Of a stretch of 9,257 nucleotides of DNA, positions 1 through 7,639 are shown piece by piece. The DNA lies in assembly GCF_046035435.1 (NCBI RefSeq), contig NZ_JBFNFH010000032.1; one strand, given 5' to 3'. This stretch comes from Helcococcus bovis. Its GTDB lineage: Bacteria; Bacillota; Clostridia; Tissierellales; Peptoniphilaceae. A model generated the notes under the pieces. It was not told where the DNA came from, did not search any database, and worked only from the letters and a program-made list of their open reading frames with translations. Every line of letters begins with the position of its first letter. Within the stretch, counting starts at the first letter, position 1. The translations under genes and the position numbers were made by a program.

Positions 1-234
1 CTCTATCGCCTTTGGTGACCATTTTTCGATTGACATTTACAAATATAAACAATATATTTTTATTACCCACCTAATTTATTTTCACATTTTTTGTAAGCAG
101 AAGGAGTTATATATTGATTTAAAATTTTTTTCACTCTTATAAAAACTTCATTTTACAAAATTTTATTATGTTTCTATTATTGTTAAAATAGGGATATAGC
201 ACTGAACGCTCCGAATTATCAAGTTTTTTCTCTG
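1..234. other. Gene-poor flank distal to the CRISPR array
   Basis: I see no convincing gene in this stretch. Most of it is A+T-rich with short, stop-interrupted frames on both strands. Two patches are richer in G+C (about 1-35 and 196-217). Reading leftwards from an ATG at 36-34 gives 12 codons (MSIEKWSPKAIE) that run off the edge. There is an in-frame stop just upstream of that ATG and no Shine-Dalgarno sequence, so I do not call a gene. No clear Rho-independent terminator for the leftward pre-crRNA is visible here. Confidence 0.6.
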
Positions 235-270
235 CATTCCTATTATATCTCAAGCCCATCATACTCAAGC
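235..270 (-). repeat. Degenerate leader-distal terminal CRISPR repeat
   Basis: This 36-nt stretch lies exactly one 30-nt spacer (271-300) beyond the last perfect repeat. Read on the minus strand, its first 14 bases (GCTTGAGTATGATG) differ from the repeat start (GTTTGAGTATGATG) by one base. The remaining 22 positions have mostly decayed. A decayed final repeat marks the oldest end of an array, which agrees with the leader being at the csn2 side. The conserved part is the half that pairs with the tracrRNA, so the terminal spacer may still yield a guide. Confidence 0.75.
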
Positions 271-300
271 TTGAGCGTAGCGAAAAAGTTCCATATTTTT

Positions 301-1722
301 GTTTAATACCTATACGAAATTACATCATACTCAAACAACACCGTTTTTGTCTTTTAATCCTGTTGAGTTTAATACCTATACGAAATTACATCATACTCAA
401 ACTATGAAAATACAGAGTTGTTGGAGGAAGAAGTTTAATACCTATACGAAATTACATCATACTCAAACTTAATTTAAGTTTTAGTATAAATGGAGATAGT
501 TTAATACCTATACGAAATTACATCATACTCAAACTTAATTTAAGTTTTAGTATAAATGGAGATAGTTTAATACCTATACGAAATTACATCATACTCAAAC
601 AATCTGATTTATAGAAATTAGTATAAAATTGTTTAATACCTATACGAAATTACATCATACTCAAACAATTTAGTTTCATACCTACCCCTTATTACTGTTT
701 AATACCTATACGAAATTACATCATACTCAAACAAATGTAGCTAGTTCAGTAAAACCTAGTGTGTTTAATACCTATACGAAATTACATCATACTCAAACCT
801 AATGCCACTTTTATTTCTTTTATTTCCTGTTTAATACCTATACGAAATTACATCATACTCAAACGTGTGACAAATACTTTGACTGTTTTAAATGGTTTAA
901 TACCTATACGAAATTACATCATACTCAAACTTAAAAACTTCCAATCCTCATCTGATAAATGTTTAATACCTATACGAAATTACATCATACTCAAACCATA
1001 ATCAAGATTTATAACTGTATCTTTAAGTTTAATACCTATACGAAATTACATCATACTCAAACTATTGAGTGTTTTCCTGATTCTGATTTATAGTTTAATA
1101 CCTATACGAAATTACATCATACTCAAACAATTTAGTTTCATACCTACCCCTTATTACTGTTTAATACCTATACGAAATTACATCATACTCAAACCTAATG
1201 CCACTTTTATTTCTTTTATTTCCTGTTTAATACCTATACGAAATTACATCATACTCAAACAGCACTTGAATTGTTTTGTATATATTTATTGTTTAATACC
1301 TATACGAAATTACATCATACTCAAACTCAACAATTTCAGGTTCAGAAAGTTTTGATGTTTAATACCTATACGAAATTACATCATACTCAAACTCCTAAAA
1401 TGGTATTCTTTCATCTTCTGTGGTTTAATACCTATACGAAATTACATCATACTCAAACAAGGTATTAAGCAGCTAATGGGTGGTGGAGGTTTAATACCTA
1501 TACGAAATTACATCATACTCAAACAATGTTTATTTTCTTCTAAATCAAACAAACGTTTAATACCTATACGAAATTACATCATACTCAAACTATTACCGTG
1601 GAAGAGTTACAAAAATTGTGGTTTAATACCTATACGAAATTACATCATACTCAAACAAATGTTCCTAGTAATATATTACCTAGTGTGTTTAATACCTATA
1701 CGAAATTACATCATACTCAAAC
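301..1722 (-). CRISPR. Type II-A CRISPR array, 22 perfect repeats and 21 spacers
   Basis: Twenty-two 36-bp repeats start at 301 and recur every 66 bp to 1687, and I see no variation among them. Every spacer is 30 nt. On the plus strand the repeat starts GTTTAATACC and ends CATCATACTCAAAC. The transcribed form is on the minus strand (GTTTGAGTATGATG...ATTAAAC), as shown by the plus-strand anti-repeat in the tracrRNA, the decayed repeat at the left end, and the csn2-side leader. The newest spacer is therefore at 1657-1686 and the oldest at 271-300. Identical spacer pairs are 469-498/535-564, 667-696/1129-1158 and 799-828/1195-1224. The spacers at 733-762 and 1657-1686 are related (22 of 30 positions). 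Apparent open frames through the array are translations of the repeat (LIPIRNYIILK) and are not genes. Confidence 0.99.
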
Positions 1723-1788
1723 CTCAAACCTCAAATCCATGAGTTGTATCAACTCCATCACAAGTGGTAATTTCATATATGGTATAAA
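1723..1788 (-). promoter_or_regulatory. CRISPR leader with leader-anchoring heptamers
   Basis: This is the 66-bp gap between the csn2 stop codon and the first (newest) repeat. On the minus strand it ends with ATTTGAG (1736-1730) followed by GTTTGAG (1729-1723), and then the repeat itself opens with GTTTGAG (1722-1716). In studied streptococcal type II-A systems, ATTTGAG directly abutting the first repeat is the leader-anchoring sequence that directs spacer insertion. Here that exact heptamer is displaced by seven bases. An inverted repeat GAGTTG-TAT-CAACTC (1741-1755) lies in the middle of the leader, without a T-run. The leader function is inferred from position and motif. Confidence 0.75.
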
Positions 1789-1817
1789 TTATAAAATTCT
1801 ACATAAATCATTATCAA
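1788..1817 (-). promoter_or_regulatory. Probable pre-crRNA promoter inside the csn2 3' end
   Basis: On the minus strand TTGATA (1817-1812) is followed after 18 bases by a perfect TATAAT (1793-1788), which overlaps the csn2 stop codon. Transcription would begin near 1781, about 60 bases before the first repeat, and run through the array. In DNA this A+T-rich such matches arise by chance, but strength and position both fit an array promoter. Confidence 0.5.
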
Positions 1818-2436
1818 ATAAAATTTGATTTTTTATAATTTTATTATTCGTATATATTTTATCATAATTTATAATCAAAATATCATTTTTCACTAAAAAA
1901 TCAAATAATATATTAAATTCTTCATCACTCAAAAATTGTGTTAAATTTATAAATATAAAGATATCCACTCCAAAAACTTCTAAATATAATTTTAAGTAAT
2001 TAATCAAATTTTCAATATATGAACTATATTCATTATTTATTTTGATTCCAAAAGATTTTAATATATATGTAAAATCTAATTCATCCTCTATTTCCAATGG
2101 TATTTCATATTCAAATATCAAATCTGAAATAAAATTTTTTAACATTATATTATTTTGATAATATTTATCTAAAAATATTTCACTTTTTGATAATAAAAAT
2201 AAATCTTTAATTATTTTATTAATTATTTTCTTATCTTCAAAATTAAAGGTAGTAATATTTTCAATAAATTCAAAATTATTTATAATTTTTTCTTCTTCAT
2301 ATATATTTATATATTCATTATTTTTTATTCCTTCTATAACTTTTCTAAATTCATGTAAATTTTCTATAGTTATATTATAAAAATTTCCGTAATCAAGCAA
2401 ATATGGTTCATTTAATAAATTATAAACTAAATTCAT
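1789..2436 (-). CDS. csn2: CRISPR-associated protein Csn2 (short form)
   Basis: Csn2 is the type II-A signature adaptation protein. In characterised members it forms a tetrameric ring that slides on double-stranded DNA ends and works with Cas1-Cas2 and Cas9 during spacer capture. This 215-residue protein matches the length of the short Csn2 group (about 220 residues, like that of S. pyogenes). I assign it mainly from its position as last gene of a cas9-cas1-cas2 operon, its length, and its ending (FDNDLCRIL), which resembles the usual Csn2 tail. The sequence itself diverges fast and no catalytic motif is expected. The start ATG overlaps the cas2 stop in ATGA (2433-2436), and AAGGAG at 2452-2447 lies 10 bases upstream. 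The stop (TAA) lies within a likely array promoter. Confidence 0.9.
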   Translation of the reverse strand: MNLVYNLLNEPYLLDYGNFYNITIENLHEFRKVIEGIKNNEYINIYEEEKIINNFEFIENITTFNFEDKKIINKIIKDLFLLSKSEIFLDKYYQNNIMLKNFISDLIFEYEIPLEIEDELDFTYILKSFGIKINNEYSSYIENLINYLKLYLEVFGVDIFIFINLTQFLSDEEFNILFDFLVKNDILIINYDKIYTNNKIIKNQILFDNDLCRIL

Positions 2437-2753
2437 AACAAAATTACTCCTTTATCACTATCAATAATATCTGAACGTTTTACTCCTATTACATATTCCA
2501 TAGATTGATATTGTTTTTCAGTAATAGCTATGAATTGAATCAAGCCTTCTTTTGGTTTATTCTTATATATCCTATCCTTTATAGTTCTTAAAGTAGTTTG
2601 GTTTAATAGTAATTTACAGTATACTGATTCCTGCATCATAAAAAAACCTTCTTTTATCAAAAATTTTCTAAAATTTCTATATTCTTTTTTATCTTCTAAT
2701 GTTATATTAGGTAAATCAAAAAATAATAATATTCTCATAAATCTATAACTCAT
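2433..2753 (-). CDS. cas2: CRISPR-associated protein Cas2
   Basis: Cas2 is the dimeric ferredoxin-fold core of the Cas1-Cas2 integrase that inserts spacers at the leader-repeat junction. The 106-residue protein opens MSYRFMRILLFFDLP, the characteristic first strand of type II-A Cas2, with the conserved Asp at D13. YRNFRKFLIKEGF (26-38) and a TEKQY segment further on also match the family. I chose the ATG at 2753 because it reproduces the family start. An upstream in-frame TTG at 2759 would add only two residues. The gene overlaps the end of cas1 by 11 bases and has no Shine-Dalgarno sequence of its own, so translation is probably coupled to cas1. It overlaps csn2 by 4 bases. Confidence 0.96.
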   Translation of the reverse strand: MSYRFMRILLFFDLPNITLEDKKEYRNFRKFLIKEGFFMMQESVYCKLLLNQTTLRTIKDRIYKNKPKEGLIQFIAITEKQYQSMEYVIGVKRSDIIDSDKGVILL

Positions 2754-3615
2754 AATCAATAAACTTTATTAAACTTATATCTCCTGTTTCTATAGCTTCA
2801 AATAAACTCTTACAATATACTGTAATCGAGTTTAAGAAAGTATAATTTATTCCTTCAATTTTTACATTTTTTTCTAAAATATTTAATACTACACTCTTTT
2901 CAAATTTATCAAATTTTTGTGGCATATATTCAAAAACTACATTATCAACAATTGGACGTAAAATTTCCATGAAATCACTCGCCAAATTATAATAATTAAA
3001 TTGATTATCATGAAATATTCCTAATTGAGTTAAATATCCCATTGAAACTATTTCTCTAGTAAAAATCGACAATAAAATTGAGTAACCAAAATTTAACATA
3101 GCATTTATAGGATGATCCATTCCCCTTGAAAAATCCTTACCAAATAATGTATTAAAATATACTTTAGCCGCATGTCCTTCTCTATTTGAAATATCTCCTA
3201 ATTCTACTTCACCTATATATTTAGTTAATAAATTGTATGAATCATTATCTATAAATGATAGTACTCTTGCTTGATTAAATATTTTACATTTAACCACTTC
3301 AGCCCATACTTTTTCTTTATTTTGTTTTTTCCATTTTATTTGTTTTTTTATACTAGCTACACAATTAAACTTATTATAATAATTAATAATTTCCCCAATA
3401 GGACAATGATCACTTCCAGAAAAAATTATTTTTACTTTATTTTCAATTAAAGACTCAATTAATGCAGTTGTAATTGAAACAGTTGTTGATTCAATAATTA
3501 ATATAGCTATTTCAGGAATATGTATTTTATAAATTTCCTCTTTTCTAACAATCATATTATTTAATTTCAAGTCGAGTTTAGCTCGACCTGAAATTAAAAC
3601 TGTTCTCCATCCCAT
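2743..3615 (-). CDS. cas1: CRISPR-associated endonuclease/integrase Cas1 (type II-A)
   Basis: Cas1 is the metal-dependent integrase that joins prespacer ends to the CRISPR repeat. The 290-residue protein has the type II-A opening MGWRTVLISGRAKL and the usual family length. The three metal-binding residues are visible: E146 in NREGHAAKVYF, H202 in GIFHDNQFNYYNLASDF, and E217 (or the nearby D214) in the same helix, matching the E/H/E pattern of streptococcal Cas1. An N-terminal beta-rich domain (about 1-75) is followed by the helical catalytic domain. The ATG shares one base with the cas9 TAA stop (TAATG at 3617-3613), and the 3' end overlaps cas2, so the genes form one translationally coupled unit. 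No disruption is seen. Confidence 0.98.
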   Translation of the reverse strand: MGWRTVLISGRAKLDLKLNNMIVRKEEIYKIHIPEIAILIIESTTVSITTALIESLIENKVKIIFSGSDHCPIGEIINYYNKFNCVASIKKQIKWKKQNKEKVWAEVVKCKIFNQARVLSFIDNDSYNLLTKYIGEVELGDISNREGHAAKVYFNTLFGKDFSRGMDHPINAMLNFGYSILLSIFTREIVSMGYLTQLGIFHDNQFNYYNLASDFMEILRPIVDNVVFEYMPQKFDKFEKSVVLNILEKNVKIEGINYTFLNSITVYCKSLFEAIETGDISLIKFIDYEL

Positions 3616-6600
3616 TATAATTTCTCTTTCCTTTCATATAATCCAGTTATAGATTTATATAAAATTTCTATATTTTTATAATTTGAAGATTTTGGTTGAT
3701 ATATTTTTTCTTGTATAGCTTTTATCATTTCAGTGAAAAATTTAAATATTTCATCTGATGATTTATCCTTACATTCATAATTATCTATCTGTTTTAAAAT
3801 TGATTTTTTTATGAAAGATTTACTAAAAATTGATTTTTTATCATTAAATTTTTCTTTAAGTTTTCTTAACAATAAAATTATTTGATCTTTTTTTTCATCT
3901 GGTATAGTAATATCTTTCTTTAACATATTTAATAATTCTTTAATTAATGTTGTATCTTCTACACTCCAAAACATTTGTGTAAATGGTAAAAGTTTCAACT
4001 GATTACCAACTGTTTTTGAAGTAATTAAATAATTAAATCCATTAACTATAATTTCACTATAATATTTTATTTTCGGTTTAATAATTACAGGATTTTTATA
4101 TTTCAATTCATTTTTAGAATAATTTAACACGTCATCTAAACTATAATTCTTATAATATATAGGAAGTGCTTCTATATTTTTTTCACCATATTCATTTTTT
4201 ACAGTAAAAAACACTTGATTTTTTATACTAGAATATCCACCATATTTTTTATAATTAATCAAACGACTATCATTTTTTGAGGACATATATAAATTGTTGT
4301 CTTTAATTCTACTTTTACTTATTAAATTAATATCAAATAATTCACCTTTTTTTTCTAGAGATTCATATGTAATCAATATAGAAAATTTATTCAAAGTATC
4401 AATTATTTTTTTCTTACCTTCAGCAACATCCCATATTTTTTCACCTTTGGAAAATTGGTCCCTTTTAAAAATATGTTTTATAGAATAATCTAATAAATTT
4501 TCTTTTCTATTATTTTTAATAAAATTCATAGGGTTTGATGTGAATTTTTTATTCCATACATCTCCGACAATAATATTTAAGAATGCATCATGAGCATGGT
4601 GTAAATCATTTAATTCTCTACACTTTAGAACTTCAAAATCTTTTCTTAATTCACTTGTTAATTCAGCTTTTACAGTAATTACTTTTGAATTAATATAATA
4701 TTTTTCAAAAAGTTCTTTTACAACTTTTGTAGACTGTCTAGTTTCTACCAATTGTCTATTAATAAATCCTGCTAGCTCTTCATTTGTCAATTCTTGATTT
4801 CTATTTAATCTATCATATTTCTCTTTAGAAATAAGACCATTTTTTAGTAATCTATACCAATAATTTTTTATTTCTTCATTATTTCTAATTGAAGATGGTA
4901 TTGGATATTTATCTCCTTTTACTGTTTGATTTAAATTTCTTTTTACTAAAACTAAATTATTTATAATTGAATCATCTTTTTTTAATTTTCTTGGAATAAT
5001 ATGATCTAAATCATACATATTTTTATCATAAATATCTTCTAAATCAATTTTTTCTCCAGAATACATGCATCTTCCCATTTGAGTAAAATATAAATATAAC
5101 GCTCTATTTCTAAAATCAATATCATTAAAATTTTCTAATTCATTATATAATTTTCCATTTTCTTTTTTAATAAATTTATATAAATTCAATAATTGTGTTT
5201 TTCTTGAATCTTTTCTTTCTGGTTTTTCATCTTTTGATCTAGCTATTTCAATAAATATTTTATCAGGTTCTTTCCCTAATACTTTAATCAATTCTTTATT
5301 TATGTTAATAACTTGCCATATCATTTTTTTTACAGATGGAGACACATACAAAGAATCAATAACACTATAATCTAAATTTTTAGGTAAGTTAGCTTGTCTA
5401 AGTTTATTTATCTTCGAAATAAAATCATAATTACCACTTAATATTTGCATAAAATTATCATTATTTTCTCTCATAAAATAAATAATCGTCCCAATTTGAT
5501 CTGTTTCTAGTTCAGTTCCTTCTAGTCCATTTAATAATTTTTTAGAAAATCTTCCCCAGTCTTTATACTTTTTAGAGACTATTTCTTTCAGTTGTTTTTC
5601 ACTTAAATTAGGATACTTTTCTCCAATTTTTTTAGTTAATAATTTTATATTACCCGTATGAATAGTAATTTGTTCAATTATATCTTCAACCATATTTATA
5701 TCAAAATTGTCACCCAATATATTTTTAAACTCTACATAAGAGCTCATATTCGATTTAAGTTCAGTATCAATTCCCGTAAAATTTATTTCATTTGTTTTTT
5801 CTATATAATTATTTATAATTAAAAAATTCCTTATTTTTTTTAAAGTCACTTTAGAATATTTTTTATATAATTCGTCAATTATCTTTTTCTTTACGTCAAC
5901 TTGTAATGGTTGATTATTAATTTTAATATTATTTAATTCATTTAGCACCATATACTCTTGATAAAGCAAAGATGATTTAGGTAAAACTTTCTCATTAGGT
6001 AAATAAGTACATTCATTAATCATTCTTTTTATAAATTCTTCTTCAGATTTATGTAAATCAACTACAGTTTCAAAATTCCAAGGCCTAATTTTTTCATTTT
6101 TATATTCTTCATTTTTAACTATCCAAGCATTTCCACCTTTATTTTTATGATAGTCATTTAATGGTCCTACATAATATGGAATCCTAAATTTAAATATCTT
6201 TTCAATCTTTTCAGCCCTAGTAAATCCATCTTCTTTTACTTCAAAAGATGGATAATCTAATAGTAAATTTTCTATTATTTTTCTTAGCTCAATTAAATGA
6301 ACTTGATGAGGTATTACCGAATTAGTTGAAACGATTTGTTTTAATAGGAATTGCTCATTTTCAATTTTTGAAATAATATATAAATAATCTTTATCATTAT
6401 TATCTACAATTTTATTTAATTCTTTTTTTATATAATTTGTGAAATCTTCATAACTACATTTTTTTACAGGTATTTTTTTATTTTTATTATTGTAATATCC
6501 CAAATATGCTACATATCCTTTTTCATTAGATTTATCTCTAAAAATTTGATTATAAACTTTATTATCTGAATCATACTTTCTTACTAATTTTTTTAATAAA

Positions 6601-7586
6601 TTTAAATCATTTTGATAATTATCATAAGACTCAACTTTTGCATCAGATAAATATTTATGACCTTTTAGTATATCTTTTAATAAAATGAAATCATATATTG
6701 CTTTTAAATTAATGATTAATTCATATTTATATCCTAATAAATTTTCAAAATATTCTAAATTTTCTTGATATTTTTCATCAGAAAGTTCAAAATCAGTTTT
6801 TTTATCTTCTTCTACTTTCACTTTTATTTCATCATCATTAAATATATCCTTTACCTTAACTTTTCCTGATATTACAAGAGTAAAAATACTATTTAGTATT
6901 TTTATTTTAGTTTTATCTGATTTGTAATTAGGTATAATATTTTTTACTTTATTTTTCTTATCAGTCTTTTTTAATGAATTATCTAACAAGACAGTAAATA
7001 TTTCATTATAAAAATCTTCATCTAAATTTATATCTAATTCTTCATTAATTATATTCATTAAATTATATAGATATGGTTTGTAATCTGTTATATTATTTAG
7101 TTCACCATCTATTAAGAAATTTCCTCTTCTCTTTATCATTTGATTAATTGCCAAAAAATATAACCTAATATCCTTCTTTTCAGAATGTTCAATTAAATCT
7201 TTTCTTAAATGAAAAATTGTTTTATATTTTTTAAAATAGTCTTTATCAGTAAAATTCAAGTCATCAAACAATGAGTATTTTCCATTTATTTTTTTATCCT
7301 CTTCCCAATACTTACTTTCATCTAACCTCAAATAAAAATTTTTGTCTACTTTACTAATTTCTTCTTCGAAAATTTCCCTTAATAATTGGAGTCTCATTCG
7401 TTTCCTATCGTTACGCCTTTTTGAAGATCTAAAACCTCTTCTTTCTGCTGCCGTTTTAGCTTCAGAAAATAATCTTACACCCCATAAATCTTTACCTTTT
7501 TTTCTTATAAGGTTATAAACTTCATCAGTAACTGCCCATCCTACAGAATTTGTTCCAATATCTAATCCTAAGTAATATTTTCCCAT
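3615..7586 (-). CDS. cas9: CRISPR-associated endonuclease Cas9 (type II-A)
   Basis: This is the RNA-guided effector nuclease: bound to crRNA and tracrRNA it cuts both strands of matching DNA, and in type II-A it also helps select spacers. At 1323 residues it is slightly shorter than S. pyogenes Cas9 (1368). All active-site elements are visible. RuvC-I has YYLGLDIGTNSVGWAV (D9), followed by an Arg-rich bridge helix (about 44-75). RuvC-II has IFIEIAR (E780). HNH has YDLDHIIP (D861, H862) with N886. RuvC-III has HHAHDAFLN (H997, D1000). A large helical recognition lobe spans about 80-740, and the PAM-interacting region occupies about 1100-1323, ending with the conserved SITGLYE. The R-K-R motif that reads NGG in S. 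pyogenes is not evident before SITGLYE. The ATG at 7586 has a perfect AGGAGG (7596-7591) four bases upstream. The nuclease looks intact. Confidence 0.99.
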   Translation of the reverse strand: MGKYYLGLDIGTNSVGWAVTDEVYNLIRKKGKDLWGVRLFSEAKTAAERRGFRSSKRRNDRKRMRLQLLREIFEEEISKVDKNFYLRLDESKYWEEDKKINGKYSLFDDLNFTDKDYFKKYKTIFHLRKDLIEHSEKKDIRLYFLAINQMIKRRGNFLIDGELNNITDYKPYLYNLMNIINEELDINLDEDFYNEIFTVLLDNSLKKTDKKNKVKNIIPNYKSDKTKIKILNSIFTLVISGKVKVKDIFNDDEIKVKVEEDKKTDFELSDEKYQENLEYFENLLGYKYELIINLKAIYDFILLKDILKGHKYLSDAKVESYDNYQNDLNLLKKLVRKYDSDNKVYNQIFRDKSNEKGYVAYLGYYNNKNKKIPVKKCSYEDFTNYIKKELNKIVDNNDKDYLYIISKIENEQFLLKQIVSTNSVIPHQVHLIELRKIIENLLLDYPSFEVKEDGFTRAEKIEKIFKFRIPYYVGPLNDYHKNKGGNAWIVKNEEYKNEKIRPWNFETVVDLHKSEEEFIKRMINECTYLPNEKVLPKSSLLYQEYMVLNELNNIKINNQPLQVDVKKKIIDELYKKYSKVTLKKIRNFLIINNYIEKTNEINFTGIDTELKSNMSSYVEFKNILGDNFDINMVEDIIEQITIHTGNIKLLTKKIGEKYPNLSEKQLKEIVSKKYKDWGRFSKKLLNGLEGTELETDQIGTIIYFMRENNDNFMQILSGNYDFISKINKLRQANLPKNLDYSVIDSLYVSPSVKKMIWQVININKELIKVLGKEPDKIFIEIARSKDEKPERKDSRKTQLLNLYKFIKKENGKLYNELENFNDIDFRNRALYLYFTQMGRCMYSGEKIDLEDIYDKNMYDLDHIIPRKLKKDDSIINNLVLVKRNLNQTVKGDKYPIPSSIRNNEEIKNYWYRLLKNGLISKEKYDRLNRNQELTNEELAGFINRQLVETRQSTKVVKELFEKYYINSKVITVKAELTSELRKDFEVLKCRELNDLHHAHDAFLNIIVGDVWNKKFTSNPMNFIKNNRKENLLDYSIKHIFKRDQFSKGEKIWDVAEGKKKIIDTLNKFSILITYESLEKKGELFDINLISKSRIKDNNLYMSSKNDSRLINYKKYGGYSSIKNQVFFTVKNEYGEKNIEALPIYYKNYSLDDVLNYSKNELKYKNPVIIKPKIKYYSEIIVNGFNYLITSKTVGNQLKLLPFTQMFWSVEDTTLIKELLNMLKKDITIPDEKKDQIILLLRKLKEKFNDKKSIFSKSFIKKSILKQIDNYECKDKSSDEIFKFFTEMIKAIQEKIYQPKSSNYKNIEILYKSITGLYERKEKL

Positions 7587-7590
7587 TATT

Positions 7591-7596
7591 CCTCCT
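7591..7596 (-). promoter_or_regulatory. Ribosome binding site of cas9
   Basis: A perfect AGGAGG sits four bases before the cas9 ATG, and it is the strongest Shine-Dalgarno sequence in the cas operon. I could not find a convincing cas9 promoter in the short divergent gap to the tracrRNA. A TATATT lies just upstream of the site but has no matching -35 element. Confidence 0.85.
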
Positions 7597-7610
7597 AATA
7601 TAATAAAAAC

Positions 7611-7639
7611 TTGACAAATAAAATTTTTTTTGAAATAAT
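7611..7639 (+). promoter_or_regulatory. tracrRNA promoter
   Basis: A consensus TTGACA (7611-7616) is followed after 17 bases by AATAAT (7634-7639), which differs from TATAAT in one position. The predicted start near 7646 is about nine bases before the anti-repeat. The element lies inside the 5' leader of the divergently oriented cas9, so the two transcription units share a very compact control region. Confidence 0.8.

Noticed and set aside
1..36. Possible 5' end of a leftward gene (MSIEKWSPKAIE)
   Set aside because: Only 12 codons are visible, with no Shine-Dalgarno sequence and an in-frame stop just before the ATG. A transposase-like WSP motif is suggestive but too short to call.
301..1722. 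A new CRISPR type or an unusual array
   Set aside because: Repeat length, spacer length, tracrRNA geometry and the cas9-cas1-cas2-csn2 order are all typical of subtype II-A.
759..1828. Open frames running through the array with repeated LIPIRNYIILK or FNTYTKLHHTQT peptides
   Set aside because: They are translations of the CRISPR repeat, kept open only because the 66-bp period is a multiple of three. They are not protein genes.
2754..2759. Upstream TTG start for cas2
   Set aside because: It adds two residues, has no ribosome site, and the ATG at 2753 reproduces the MSYRxMR start typical of type II-A Cas2.
4294..4488. 64-codon plus-strand frame opposite cas9
   Set aside because: It lies wholly antisense to well-conserved cas9 sequence (just downstream of RuvC-III) and has no recognisable ribosome site or domain.
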